DNA from: Weissella viridescens | GTDB taxonomy: Bacteria > Bacillota > Bacilli > Lactobacillales > Lactobacillaceae | DNA: 64,000 nt | Direction: 5' to 3' | NCBI RefSeq assembly: GCF_003862435.1 | Contig: NZ_RHGY01000001.1 | Coordinates: forward strand, 1 to 64,000 | In this document: in pieces, positions 28,157 through 35,478 of the stretch | How positions within the stretch are numbered: position 1 is the first letter of the stretch | How the letters are laid out: every line of letters starts with the position of its first letter | Made by a program: the position numbers and the translations under genes | Notes under the pieces: model-generated | Seen by the model: the letters and a program-made list of their open reading frames with translations, nothing else | What the model was told of the DNA's origin: nothing | Databases searched by the model: none

Positions 28157-29236
28157 CTAATGGACTACTTTAGCAATGTCATATTTGTTTTCTCCAACAA
28201 TATAACTAAAATTGGCCAAATCTTGAACATTGTATAAGTCAATGTTTTGAATGATGTTGAACTCGAGTCGTTTAATTGAGGTTAAGTAGTACATTGCATA
28301 TAGAGCGGAGAAACTTCCAGAAATTGTTGCAACAGGTGATACAATTGCGTTTTCTAAAGGCCAATCGTCAGATTCAGATATTGTTTTAGCTACGTAGCTT
28401 TCACTTTTGTCATGATCAATTATTTCCTTAAAAGAAATGCCACTTTCGTTAAATATTCCCTCAGTGACCACAGTGCTTGCATAGTTACCTAAAACCCAAG
28501 GGATTTTAGTTTTTTTGGTATATTCAGTAAAAAATTCGCTTACATTAGTGGGTTTATCTATGCAAGATATGACAAGATCGAAATCTGTTCCTAGATCTAG
28601 AATATCTTGTGCAGATTCTATCTGGGCTTCTTTAGAAGATACAGTAATGAAAGGATTAATGTCTAATAAATGTCGCATTAGAGTTGGTGCCTTTTTCTTT
28701 CCAACATCGGCATATGTAAACTCTTGTCTATTTAAGTTAGATAATTCAACATTATCGAAATCAGATAAGACAATGTTTCCAATTCCTAGTCTAGCAAGAT
28801 TGACAGCGGCGTGACTTCCAGTCCCGCCACAACCGAGAACTAGGATTTTGGCATTTTTCAATTTTCGTTGAACATCCCAATAATTATAATAAAGTCCTTC
28901 TGTGTCTAACCATTCATAAAAATTTAGTGCACGGGAATAGTATTCAATTTCCTCTGAGCTAAAATCGGTGGCTTCGTTTTCAAAAATAATTCCTTGCTGT
29001 TGTAGGATATTCAATAAGTCTAATAGTTCAGTTTCGGATAGTTTGAAGGTTTCTTCAATGTCAGATAAACCATGTGTACCATCTAAGTATCTTAATAGTG
29101 TGTAAAATTCATGTGCGTCGTCTACGATGATATCTCTAGAAATATTTGCTTGCCACCCTCCGACTCGAATTCCGCTTGCATCTTCATTAATGAAGGGGGC
29201 TAACATAGGCTTTACTTTAGGTTTGACGTATTTCAT
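28157..29236 (-). CDS. MccB-like E1/ThiF adenylyltransferase with leader-binding domain
   Basis: A 359-residue protein, close to E. coli MccB (about 350). Residues 1-88 look like a RiPP recognition element (KPKVKPML, then LLRYLDGTHGLSDI). The E1 domain has the nucleotide loop GCGGTGS (135-141), DFDNVELSNLNRQ (159-171) and the Lys cluster GKKK (179-182). No CxxC zinc pair is present. Known MccB enzymes attach AMP or CMP to a C-terminal Asn of a short peptide, and the upstream gene encodes a peptide ending in Asn. A cyclodehydratase-partner ThiF protein is the main alternative, but no YcaO gene is nearby. A strong AAGGAG precedes the start. Confidence 0.85.
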   Translation of the reverse strand: MKYVKPKVKPMLAPFINEDASGIRVGGWQANISRDIIVDDAHEFYTLLRYLDGTHGLSDIEETFKLSETELLDLLNILQQQGIIFENEATDFSSEEIEYYSRALNFYEWLDTEGLYYNYWDVQRKLKNAKILVLGCGGTGSHAAVNLARLGIGNIVLSDFDNVELSNLNRQEFTYADVGKKKAPTLMRHLLDINPFITVSSKEAQIESAQDILDLGTDFDLVISCIDKPTNVSEFFTEYTKKTKIPWVLGNYASTVVTEGIFNESGISFKEIIDHDKSESYVAKTISESDDWPLENAIVSPVATISGSFSALYAMYYLTSIKRLEFNIIQNIDLYNVQDLANFSYIVGENKYDIAKVVH

Positions 29237-29262
29237 AGATATAAATTCTCCTTTTTATGTAT

Positions 29263-29308
29263 ACAATGAGCAATCAACGGTGAATAAAAAATTTTGATTG
29301 CTCATTGT
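29263..29308 (-). promoter_or_regulatory. 15-bp perfect inverted repeat between precursor and adenylyltransferase genes
   Basis: ACAATGAGCAATCAA (29263-29277) and TTGATTGCTCATTGT (29294-29308) are exact complements with a 16-base loop. In the E. coli microcin C operon a hairpin between mccA and mccB boosts precursor mRNA over the enzyme mRNA. Here no T-run follows, so the hairpin may stabilise or process the short transcript rather than terminate it. Confidence 0.75.
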
Positions 29309-29327
29309 GTGGTTACTAGAGCTGCAA

Positions 29328-29393
29328 TTAGTTACCACCTTCACCACGTGTCATTTTCTTTTCTTGAACTTCTTTAACTTCTTTGATCTTCAT
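29328..29393 (-). CDS. Microcin C-like precursor peptide, 21 residues
   Basis: ATG at 29393 follows AAAGGAGGT by seven bases, a near-ideal ribosome site. The peptide begins MKIKEVKEVQEKK, a charged leader, and ends MTRGEGGN before TAA. E. coli MccA is MRTGNAN: both tails use Met, Thr, Arg, Gly and end in Asn, the residue MccB modifies. The leader would suit the N-terminal recognition domain of the downstream enzyme. An internal Met at position 14 could also start an eight-residue form. The -GGN end also recalls the GG tails of E1 substrates. Function is inferred from ending and context. Confidence 0.8.
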   Translation of the reverse strand: MKIKEVKEVQEKKMTRGEGGN

Positions 29394-29615
29394 GATAAGT
29401 ACCTCCTTTCACCAAATTAAAAATTGGCAGTCTTTGAAATAATGAAATAAGTTTTTTGAGGTGTCATTTAATAGGCATTTTTCGATGTGTTAAACGGCCG
29501 TCGCTTGCTTGTTTCTAATTAAATACTAACAATTCTTTTTTATATTTTATTTTTTGCTTCATTTTTGCACATTTTCTTATTAATAAGAGGTATAATAAGA
29601 GTGAAATTTGGTGAT

Positions 29616-29675
29616 TTAGCCTGCGTGAACCCAAATTAGAATTGTTGTCATTAGACTTGGTATATAACCTTGCAT
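29616..29675 (-). CDS. SHP-like pheromone precursor, 19 residues
   Basis: ATG at 29675 is preceded by AGGAGG with eight-base spacing. The product is MQGYIPSLMTTILIWVHAG. Streptococcal SHP pheromones are 20-25 residue hydrophobic peptides with C-termini such as DILIIVGG, read by an Rgg regulator encoded divergently; this peptide ends ILIWVHAG and is divergent from an Rgg-type gene at 29782. The mature part is probably the last 8-9 residues. It is too short for standard gene callers. Identification rests on site, hydrophobicity and arrangement. Confidence 0.72.
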   Translation of the reverse strand: MQGYIPSLMTTILIWVHAG

Positions 29676-29702
29676 CGCTGTATCCTCCTGTGTTTTACCT
29701 AA

Positions 29703-29731
29703 ATTACATCGTAGTTAGAAGGTAACACCAA
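29703..29731 (-). promoter_or_regulatory. Promoter of the SHP-like gene
   Basis: Minus strand TTGGTG (29726-29731), 17 bp, TGTAAT (29703-29708). The -35 overlaps one of three ATTTGGTG motifs in this intergenic region (others at 29605-29613 plus strand and 29411-29418), possible Rgg contacts. Confidence 0.6.
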
Positions 29732-29781
29732 ATGTCTTGGTTGAATGCAAATGTATCATAAGTGCACATGAAGGGATTATT

Positions 29782-30615
29782 ATGAATTTTGGTGAATTAA
29801 TTAGAAAAATTCGACTAGATAGGAATATTAAACAAATAGATTTGGTTACTGACAATATCTCAAGATCCACAATTTCGAGGATTGAAAATGGTACACAACA
29901 ATCAAGTTTTGATAACGCAAGTATGTTAATTGCGAATCTTGGAATTAGCTTGTCTGACTTTGAACGGCTTTATCATCCTGAAACTAGTTTATATAAATTA
30001 GAGCTATTGTTTTCAACTTGGTCTGATACAACGGCTTCATTTACCTCAATCCAGGAAATCAAGCAACTTGCTTTAAAGGTATATGAGAAAACAAAAAACC
30101 CTACCGCTCAGGCAATGTTTGTCCTTTTTGATACATATGAAAATTATTATCATTCTGATTTCGATGAATTGAAGGAACGCGTTCGTCCGATTTGGGACTA
30201 TTTCGAGAAAATAGATACTTGGACGGAGTTAGATTTGTACATAGTGAATGGAATTCTTTATTACTTTGATATTGATACAGTTGATAATATTGTTGTACGA
30301 GCACTAAACATGATTGATGAAAATTATCCTGAACTTCAACGTCTTAAAAATTCGTTTTTGATAAACTATAGTTATTTATTAATGCTAAATAAAAAAGCTG
30401 ATGTAGCTAGACACTATTTAAATCTTGCAATTGAACAGTCTAAAAATACTTCTAGGTATGATTTGCTATTGTTATGTCGAATTCGTTTGGCAGTAATTGA
30501 TGGAGATACTAAACAAGTACACGTTAATTTAAATTTGTTAAAGAGCATCGGAGCCGATGAAATGGCCAAGGGGGCTATGGATGAGATAGAGGAATTTAAA
30601 GTGGCAGTTGAATAG
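29782..30615 (+). CDS. Rgg/MutR-family regulator (RRNPP type)
   Basis: A 277-residue cytosolic regulator. Residues 1-56 form an HTH-XRE domain (MNFGELIRKIRLDRNIKQIDL, RSTISRIENG). The rest is helical and TPR-like (YLLMLNKKADVARHYLNLAIEQS), as in Rgg proteins that bind imported pheromones. Length fits Rgg (about 280-300). Start at 29782 has AAGGGA upstream; a GTG/ATG further upstream lacks a site. It faces the SHP-like gene and the biosynthetic operon and probably controls both. Confidence 0.88.
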   Translation: MNFGELIRKIRLDRNIKQIDLVTDNISRSTISRIENGTQQSSFDNASMLIANLGISLSDFERLYHPETSLYKLELLFSTWSDTTASFTSIQEIKQLALKVYEKTKNPTAQAMFVLFDTYENYYHSDFDELKERVRPIWDYFEKIDTWTELDLYIVNGILYYFDIDTVDNIVVRALNMIDENYPELQRLKNSFLINYSYLLMLNKKADVARHYLNLAIEQSKNTSRYDLLLLCRIRLAVIDGDTKQVHVNLNLLKSIGADEMAKGAMDEIEEFKVAVE

Positions 30616-31105
30616 GTGTATGTATTGGTGATTTAAATAGATGGAATCATTGATATCAGTCGAGTCTAAAAATCCGTCAAGGATAAAAATGTTGTTTTTA
30701 AGGCTAAGAGCAATAATTTTTCATTAGGTAAATAATATGGAATCGAAAAACTGGCTTTAATCTATACGAAACTTCATATAAAGGGATTAATGATTCTAGA
30801 AATGGAATGAAATTTTTGATTTTACCTAATTGAAATTGTCAATTATCTGGTGTAATCGGTTATTTCGATGCACAGGTGATTAATGGTATTCGTACTGTTT
30901 GCCACATTACATGGAAAGGTGCACCGTTTTCTACAAAAATTAAGCAACTTAGAGCAGATGATAATTACATATAGCGCAATAACTCTATTGGTTGTAATGC
31001 AGAAAATTGTAATCATCAGTTCGTTGGCACAGGGGATTTATATAGTTTTACTGATTCGGTTGTTAAATATTGACTGTAAATTAAGAATATGACGCTCTAA
31101 TCGTT
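30616..31105 (+). other. AT-rich stretch without a clear gene
   Basis: No ORF here has a good ribosome site. Short open stretches in one frame (for example QVINGIRTVCHITWKGAPF near 30868-30925) are interrupted by stops, which suggests a decayed gene I cannot identify. A 69-codon frame at 30883-31092 lacks a convincing start. This is the right flank of the accessory island. Confidence 0.5.
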
Positions 31106-31106
31106 C

Positions 31107-31150
31107 AAAAAAATCCACAACTGCATTTATAGCAGCTGTGGATTTTTTTA
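31107..31150. terminator. Bidirectional terminator, right edge of the accessory island
   Basis: AAAAAAATCCACA...TGTGGATTTTTTT hairpin between convergent island and rlmH genes; overlaps the rlmH stop. Confidence 0.9.
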
Positions 31151-31627
31151 CTTATGATAGGGTGATCCTTCATTAATCATGAAGGCACGATAAATTTGTT
31201 CAGTCAGTACCAAACGCATCAACTGGTGCGGAAGTGTGAAACGCCCAAAACTAATTTGCGTGTTCGCACGCTTCAAGACAGCGGGGGCTAGTCCAAGTGA
31301 CCCACCGATGACAAATGTGATGTCAGAGGTCCCATGAACGGCCAAATCGGCGATTTCAGCAGCAAGGCCTTCACTCGTACGTTCCTTACCGAGAATGGCT
31401 AAGGCAAAGACATACTCGCGATCCTTGATTTTGCTCAAGATACGTTCCCCTTCTTTTTCCATAACTTGATCCATTTGTGCCTGCGACAATTGTTCGGGCG
31501 CTTTTTCGTCTGGAACTTCTACGATTTCAAATTTTCCGAACTTTTGTAAGCGTTTGGCGTATTCATCGATACCCGCTTTCAAATATTTCTCTTTTAACTT
31601 TCCAACGCATACAATTTTAATATTCAT
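31148..31627 (-). CDS. rlmH: 23S rRNA pseudouridine-1915 N3-methyltransferase RlmH
   Basis: SPOUT methyltransferase acting on the ribosome A-site loop, 159 residues. [20 protein letters not shown] at the N-terminus, the knot motif [11 protein letters not shown] and the conserved C-terminal YHK are diagnostic. Start at 31627 follows GAGGT; the frame extends 32 codons upstream without a ribosome site. Its upstream region carries perfect DnaA boxes (31680 onward), so DnaA may influence it. Confidence 0.96.
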   Translation of the reverse strand: MNIKIVCVGKLKEKYLKAGIDEYAKRLQKFGKFEIVEVPDEKAPEQLSQAQMDQVMEKEGERILSKIKDREYVFALAILGKERTSEGLAAEIADLAVHGTSDITFVIGGSLGLAPAVLKRANTQISFGRFTLPHQLMRLVLTEQIYRAFMINEGSPYHK

Positions 31628-31679
31628 GTAGGACCTCGTCTTATAAAAATTTTTATACTTTTTTTGCTTTGTTAATAAA

Positions 31680-32275
31680 TGTGGATAACTTGTTAATAAT
31701 TGTGATTTAAACACTTTTTCCACACGAACAAACGATTGTCATAAAGTGCAATAAATGTTTATATGTCAACGTTTATCGCGTTCGCCTGTGTGTATCTAAA
31801 TGAGTTATGCACAATTGTTTTGAATTCTGTGGATAAACGGGTGAAAAGTGATTAAATACGTACTTATAGCTTACCATAATTTAAAGAGTTGCCAACAATT
31901 TTGCCACTTATTAACAGTTATCCACAGCATAAATTTGCTAGGCAGAAGCTAACACCAAAAATGGATCATCATTCTTCAGTGAACGTTCGGTTATCGTTGT
32001 TTAAAACAGAAATGCATTATGAAAAATGACATACAATCAACCTAAATCCGAACATACATCGTTATTTTTCTAAGAAAATAGATTTATACACAAATTATGT
32101 TAGTTTTAAGCTAATCAATAGAATTCAAAGCTGATACTGCGGGCATTTTGCAAAGTACAAGAGTTTTCTACGACTTATCCACAGCTGAATTATCCCCATC
32201 TTTGAACGGGTCTGGGGTATAACTCGGCTATTTATCAACAAGATTTCCACAGGGTAAACCACAAGAATTTACTTT
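31680..32275. other. Second DnaA-box cluster between rlmH and ktrB
   Basis: A gene-free 730-base stretch (31628-32357) with perfect DnaA boxes at 31680-31688, 31828-31836, 31918-31926 and 32175-32183. Variants are TTTTCCACA (31716), TTATGCACA (31805), TTATCCCCA (32190), TTATCAACA (32232) and further TTTCCACA copies near 32243 and 32273. Four perfect nonamers in about 500 bases is far above chance. It lies 16 kb from oriC. It may titrate or modulate DnaA or regulate rlmH and ktrB. No DnaA-trio element was seen. Confidence 0.75.
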
Positions 32276-32357
32276 TCCACAAGTTTTCCCCAAATCGTGT
32301 GTATAACTTTGGGAAAACTTCGGTATAATGAATGAGGAAGTAGGGAGTAACTTAACC

Positions 32358-33701
32358 ATGAAAAAATTTATTGATAAACTTGCACCACCTCAAATTCTAA
32401 CATTCGGATTTTTGGTCATTATTGCCACTGGGGCACTCTTACTGATGACGCCAATGGCTCACAAACAGGGTGTGAGCGTGTCATTTATTGATGCTTTGTT
32501 CACCGCTGTGTCAGCGACAGCCATCACCGGACTGACAACCCTGAACACCGCCCATACTTGGTCCTATTTCGGCCAAATCGTGATTCTGGTCATGATTGAA
32601 GTGGGGGCGCTAGGGTTCATGACCTTCACCGTGCTCTTGCTGACCATCACGCGTCAAAAAATTGATTTAAAAGCGCGCTTGCTCATGCAAGATGCCTTGA
32701 ACCTACGAAACTTAGCTGATGTTAAAGTTATGCTGACGTATGTGTTCTCGCTATCTGCAATTATTCAAATCGTCGGAGCTGTGCTCCTCTCTTTTGACTT
32801 TATTCCAAGGTTTGGGGTGGGGAAAGGGATTTATTTTAGTATTGCGCACTCAATTTCCGCATTTGGAAATGCGGGGTTCACATTCTTCGCGCAACCAGTA
32901 TCCATGTTCAAAAATGATCCGTACGTTCTAATTGTATGGATGTTGTTGATTCTAGCTGGATCGCTGGGATTCTTAGTTTGGCGTGACCTCTTATCATACG
33001 GAAAGCATCACCGCCGTTTGAGTTTGCATACACGGCTTTCTTTGGTCACCTCAGGCTGGTTGATTCTGTTCGGATTTATTGGATTTATGATTACAGAACG
33101 GTGTTTGAGCCATTTGACAGGCGTTAATCTGGGTAATCGTATTCTGGATACCTTGTTCCTATCAATCGTGCCACGTACGGCCGGATTTGAAGTTATTCCA
33201 ATGTCGACAATCTCGACGGGTGGATTGATTATCTTGATGATTCTTATGTTCATTGGTGGAACGCCTGGATCAACATCTGGTGGAATTAAGACGACCACTT
33301 TGGGAATTCTATGGTTGCAATCAGTTGCAACATTGCGTGGTGAAGACCATGTGAACTTCCGTGATCGTCAAATTAGCCAAAAGAACGTGATTAAAGCGTT
33401 GATGTTAGCCGTTGTCTCAATCGGTTTCGTGTTGTTAGCTTCATTAGTTTTGACGCAAACGGAAACGATTCCACACGGGTTTGGGATTGAGTACATTACC
33501 TTTGAAGTGATTGCCGCGTTCTCAACGGCAGGATTCTCACTCGGCCTCACACCACACTTAACGCTCTTTGGTAAAATTATTATCATGTTCGTTATGTTTA
33601 TCGGTCGTGTTGGAATTTATACGGTCATGTTCTCAGTTTTGAACATTCACCAACAACCTATGCATCACGAATATCCAACTGAAGAAATTATGATTGGTTA
33701 A
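32358..33701 (+). CDS. ktrB: Potassium uptake channel subunit KtrB
   Basis: Membrane subunit of the Ktr K+ uptake system, 447 residues with the four M1-P-M2 repeats of the Trk/Ktr/HKT family. Selectivity-filter segments are SATAITGLTT, AFGNAGFT, PRTAGFE and AFSTAGFSLG, one Gly each. GTPGSTSGGIKTTTLG is the intramembrane loop. I chose the ATG at 32358 with GGGAG upstream, because the ATG at 32328 overlaps a TATAAT -10 element (32324-32329). KtrA is encoded at 23560. Confidence 0.94.
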   Translation: MKKFIDKLAPPQILTFGFLVIIATGALLLMTPMAHKQGVSVSFIDALFTAVSATAITGLTTLNTAHTWSYFGQIVILVMIEVGALGFMTFTVLLLTITRQKIDLKARLLMQDALNLRNLADVKVMLTYVFSLSAIIQIVGAVLLSFDFIPRFGVGKGIYFSIAHSISAFGNAGFTFFAQPVSMFKNDPYVLIVWMLLILAGSLGFLVWRDLLSYGKHHRRLSLHTRLSLVTSGWLILFGFIGFMITERCLSHLTGVNLGNRILDTLFLSIVPRTAGFEVIPMSTISTGGLIILMILMFIGGTPGSTSGGIKTTTLGILWLQSVATLRGEDHVNFRDRQISQKNVIKALMLAVVSIGFVLLASLVLTQTETIPHGFGIEYITFEVIAAFSTAGFSLGLTPHLTLFGKIIIMFVMFIGRVGIYTVMFSVLNIHQQPMHHEYPTEEIMIG

Positions 33702-33712
33702 AAAAATACGAT

Positions 33713-33747
33713 TAGACCCCGGTCCATTGCGATCGGGGCCTTTTTTT
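33713..33747 (+). terminator. Terminator after ktrB
   Basis: GACCCCGGTC / GATCGGGGCC stem-loop with T7. Confidence 0.9.
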
Positions 33748-33889
33748 GCACCATCATGATCTGCATTTCACAAGCGATAGCGCCCAAAAGTTAAGCTCGC
33801 TTAGTTTTTTGTTCGCCTCTTAAAAAGTCGAACAAACATCACGGGATATCCGCCAAGACACCTGTATGTTTATTCACAATCTATTCAAA

Positions 33890-33917
33890 ATAAAAAGTCC
33901 CGCCTAAAGACGGGACT
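33890..33917 (-). terminator. Terminator of rnhA
   Basis: Minus strand AGTCCCG TCTTTAGG CGGGACT then TTTTA. The 33748-33889 stretch holds nothing recognisable. Confidence 0.85.
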
Positions 33918-33928
33918 GTATTGCAAGT

Positions 33929-34612
33929 TTAGAGGGCATCCATAGCATCGTTTAGTAATTGGTCCACCAGGATGTTACCCTGACTGGTAGCATGGCCTTT
34001 TACCCAGATAAACGCTAAACGATCACCTAGTTGTTGGACCAATTCGTAAATTTGTTGCCAAGCCGTTAAATTGGCAATTTCGCCGCTTTGTTTCTTCCAA
34101 CCGCTGGCTTGCCAGTTGTACATCCAGTTGGTAACCCCATCTAAGACGTACTTTGAGTCACTGACAATCGTGACGGGTGTTTCGGTTCTTTGCGCTTGTA
34201 AGAGGGCATTAATTAAGGCGAGTAGTTCCATTTCGTTGTTGGTACGTCCAAAATAGCCTTTTGCATCTGTATAGACAGCGTTCTTTAAATCAGCGCCGGC
34301 ATAGATGGCAATTGCCCACGCCGCTTTATCGGTGTCTTTAACATGACCACCAGCATGATTACCGGTATTACGGTTACCACCATCGGTGAAAATGTAGAAA
34401 CGGCTGGGATCTGCTTTGAAAGCACCATCGTAGGCTGTATCATATTGCCGATTAGTCTGACGTTGGGCGTCTAGCCAGGCTTGTGCTTCTTGCTTAGTCG
34501 CAAAGCCTTTAAACTTTGGGGCAGGTTTTGTTTGGGTGAGGGGTTGAACCTTGGACCAAGGTTCAGTGTAAAGCCCTTCATTTTTATTTCCATAAATCGC
34601 ATATGTTTTCAT
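33929..34612 (-). CDS. rnhA: Ribonuclease HI with N-terminal hybrid-binding domain
   Basis: Cuts RNA in RNA-DNA hybrids. The 227-residue protein has an N-terminal caulimovirus-viroplasmin-like hybrid-binding domain (residues 1-50: YAIYGNKNEGLY, FKGFATKQEAQAWL), then an RNase H domain with acidic catalytic residues in IFTDGGNRNTG, NNEMELLALINAL and VSDSKYVLDGV, and the His loop VKGHATSQGN. The two-domain layout resembles eukaryotic RNase H1 and is common in lactic acid bacteria. Monocistronic. Confidence 0.93.
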   Translation of the reverse strand: MKTYAIYGNKNEGLYTEPWSKVQPLTQTKPAPKFKGFATKQEAQAWLDAQRQTNRQYDTAYDGAFKADPSRFYIFTDGGNRNTGNHAGGHVKDTDKAAWAIAIYAGADLKNAVYTDAKGYFGRTNNEMELLALINALLQAQRTETPVTIVSDSKYVLDGVTNWMYNWQASGWKKQSGEIANLTAWQQIYELVQQLGDRLAFIWVKGHATSQGNILVDQLLNDAMDAL

Positions 34613-34631
34613 GTGTCACTCCTTTAAGCAA

Positions 34632-34660
34632 TAAAAAAGAATCCATCGTTAAACGGATTC
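34632..34660 (-). terminator. Terminator of the YczE-like gene
   Basis: Minus strand GAATCCG TTTAACGA TGGATTC followed by TTTTTTATT. Confidence 0.8.
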
Positions 34661-34670
34661 AACAACTTGA

Positions 34671-35345
34671 TTACAATTCTTTGCGGTGGACAAGATGTGG
34701 GATTAACCACTTATCGGCACGTGAAATCACAAAGCCTTGGCAGAAGAATGAGAACAACGTTCCAATGTTAATGGCCACCAACTTATGCGTGAAGAGCCAA
34801 ATTAACAATGAAATGGTCATTGGGACAGCGAAATTAATCGTTTGTGCCACAACAACATTGCCATGGAAGTACTTGAAACGGGTCACGTTGGTTAAATCAT
34901 CTAGTGGATGAAGGAACTTTGCCAAACGTTGTGTAATTGAGATACCCATTCCAATCATTGTGATACCCACGATATCAAGGATCAAGCGAGGCCAATAGTG
35001 TAGGTGTCCAATGCCCATATACTTGAATCCGGCTGCAGTTGCACCAATCACCACACTGAAGATGAAGACAAAGGCCAAATTTCTAAAGAAACGCCCTGCA
35101 TCAAAATCATGTAGAATAAAGATAACAGCAACGGCAGCGATGAAGCCAAAGCCAAACAAAAAGATGTCGATGGGTAAATTGGTGACGTTCGCTAAATTGG
35201 CAGCGGCTGCGGTCCATGGAGCTGACCCCATGTTTGTAGCAACGGTTAGTCCGTTTCCAATCGCGTTTAATAGTAGACCGGCCAATAAGAATGTAATACT
35301 TTGAATACTTGTTAATTCTACGGTTTTACCGTCTTCATTGTACAT
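34671..35345 (-). CDS. YczE/YyaS-like integral membrane protein
   Basis: A 224-residue protein with about five membrane helices. LLAGLLLNAIGNGLTVATNMGSAPWTAAAANLA matches in its blocks AIGNGLTVATNMGSAPWTA the YczE/YitT-like family, in which function is poorly known. The tail has charged residues (RADKWLIPHLVHRKEL). It is transcribed alone. An inverted repeat (35372-35397) precedes it. Confidence 0.8.
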   Translation of the reverse strand: MYNEDGKTVELTSIQSITFLLAGLLLNAIGNGLTVATNMGSAPWTAAAANLANVTNLPIDIFLFGFGFIAAVAVIFILHDFDAGRFFRNLAFVFIFSVVIGATAAGFKYMGIGHLHYWPRLILDIVGITMIGMGISITQRLAKFLHPLDDLTNVTRFKYFHGNVVVAQTINFAVPMTISLLIWLFTHKLVAINIGTLFSFFCQGFVISRADKWLIPHLVHRKEL

Positions 35346-35371
35346 ATATCATTTCTCCTAGTCCTTATATT

Positions 35372-35397
35372 CTAACAAATATATGCCAATATGTTAG
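35372..35397. promoter_or_regulatory. Inverted repeat in the shared upstream region
   Basis: CTAACA ... TGTTAG with inner ATAT arms, between the divergent YczE-like and TVP38-like genes and overlapping a possible -10 (TAGAAT on the minus strand). Possible operator, unknown regulator. Confidence 0.35.
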
Positions 35398-35478
35398 GTC
35401 TAATTTCACAAAGTATGTTCTTTTATGATTATTTAAAGCTTAAATGATGATACTCAAATAAACAATGGAGGCGAGTGG

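Noticed and set aside
28157-29236. ThiF protein as part of a thiazole/oxazole-modified peptide (TOMM) cluster
   Set aside because: The N-terminal recognition domain would fit, but no YcaO or SagB-type gene is present and the precursor has no Cys and only one Thr in its core.
29263-29308. Inverted repeat as a simple intrinsic terminator
   Set aside because: No T-run on either strand after the stem; kept as an RNA element of unknown action.
29601-29639. GTG-start 12-codon frame MKFGDLACVNPN ending in Asn on the plus strand
   Set aside because: It overlaps the SHP-like gene, has no ribosome site and begins right after a TATAAT; the Asn end is probably chance.
30883-31092. 69-codon hydrophobic plus-strand frame
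   Set aside because: No ribosome site, start codon in an otherwise interrupted region, no recognisable family.
31680-32275. Second replication origin
   Set aside because: No DnaA-trio or initiator gene alongside; a DnaA modulation site is the simpler reading.
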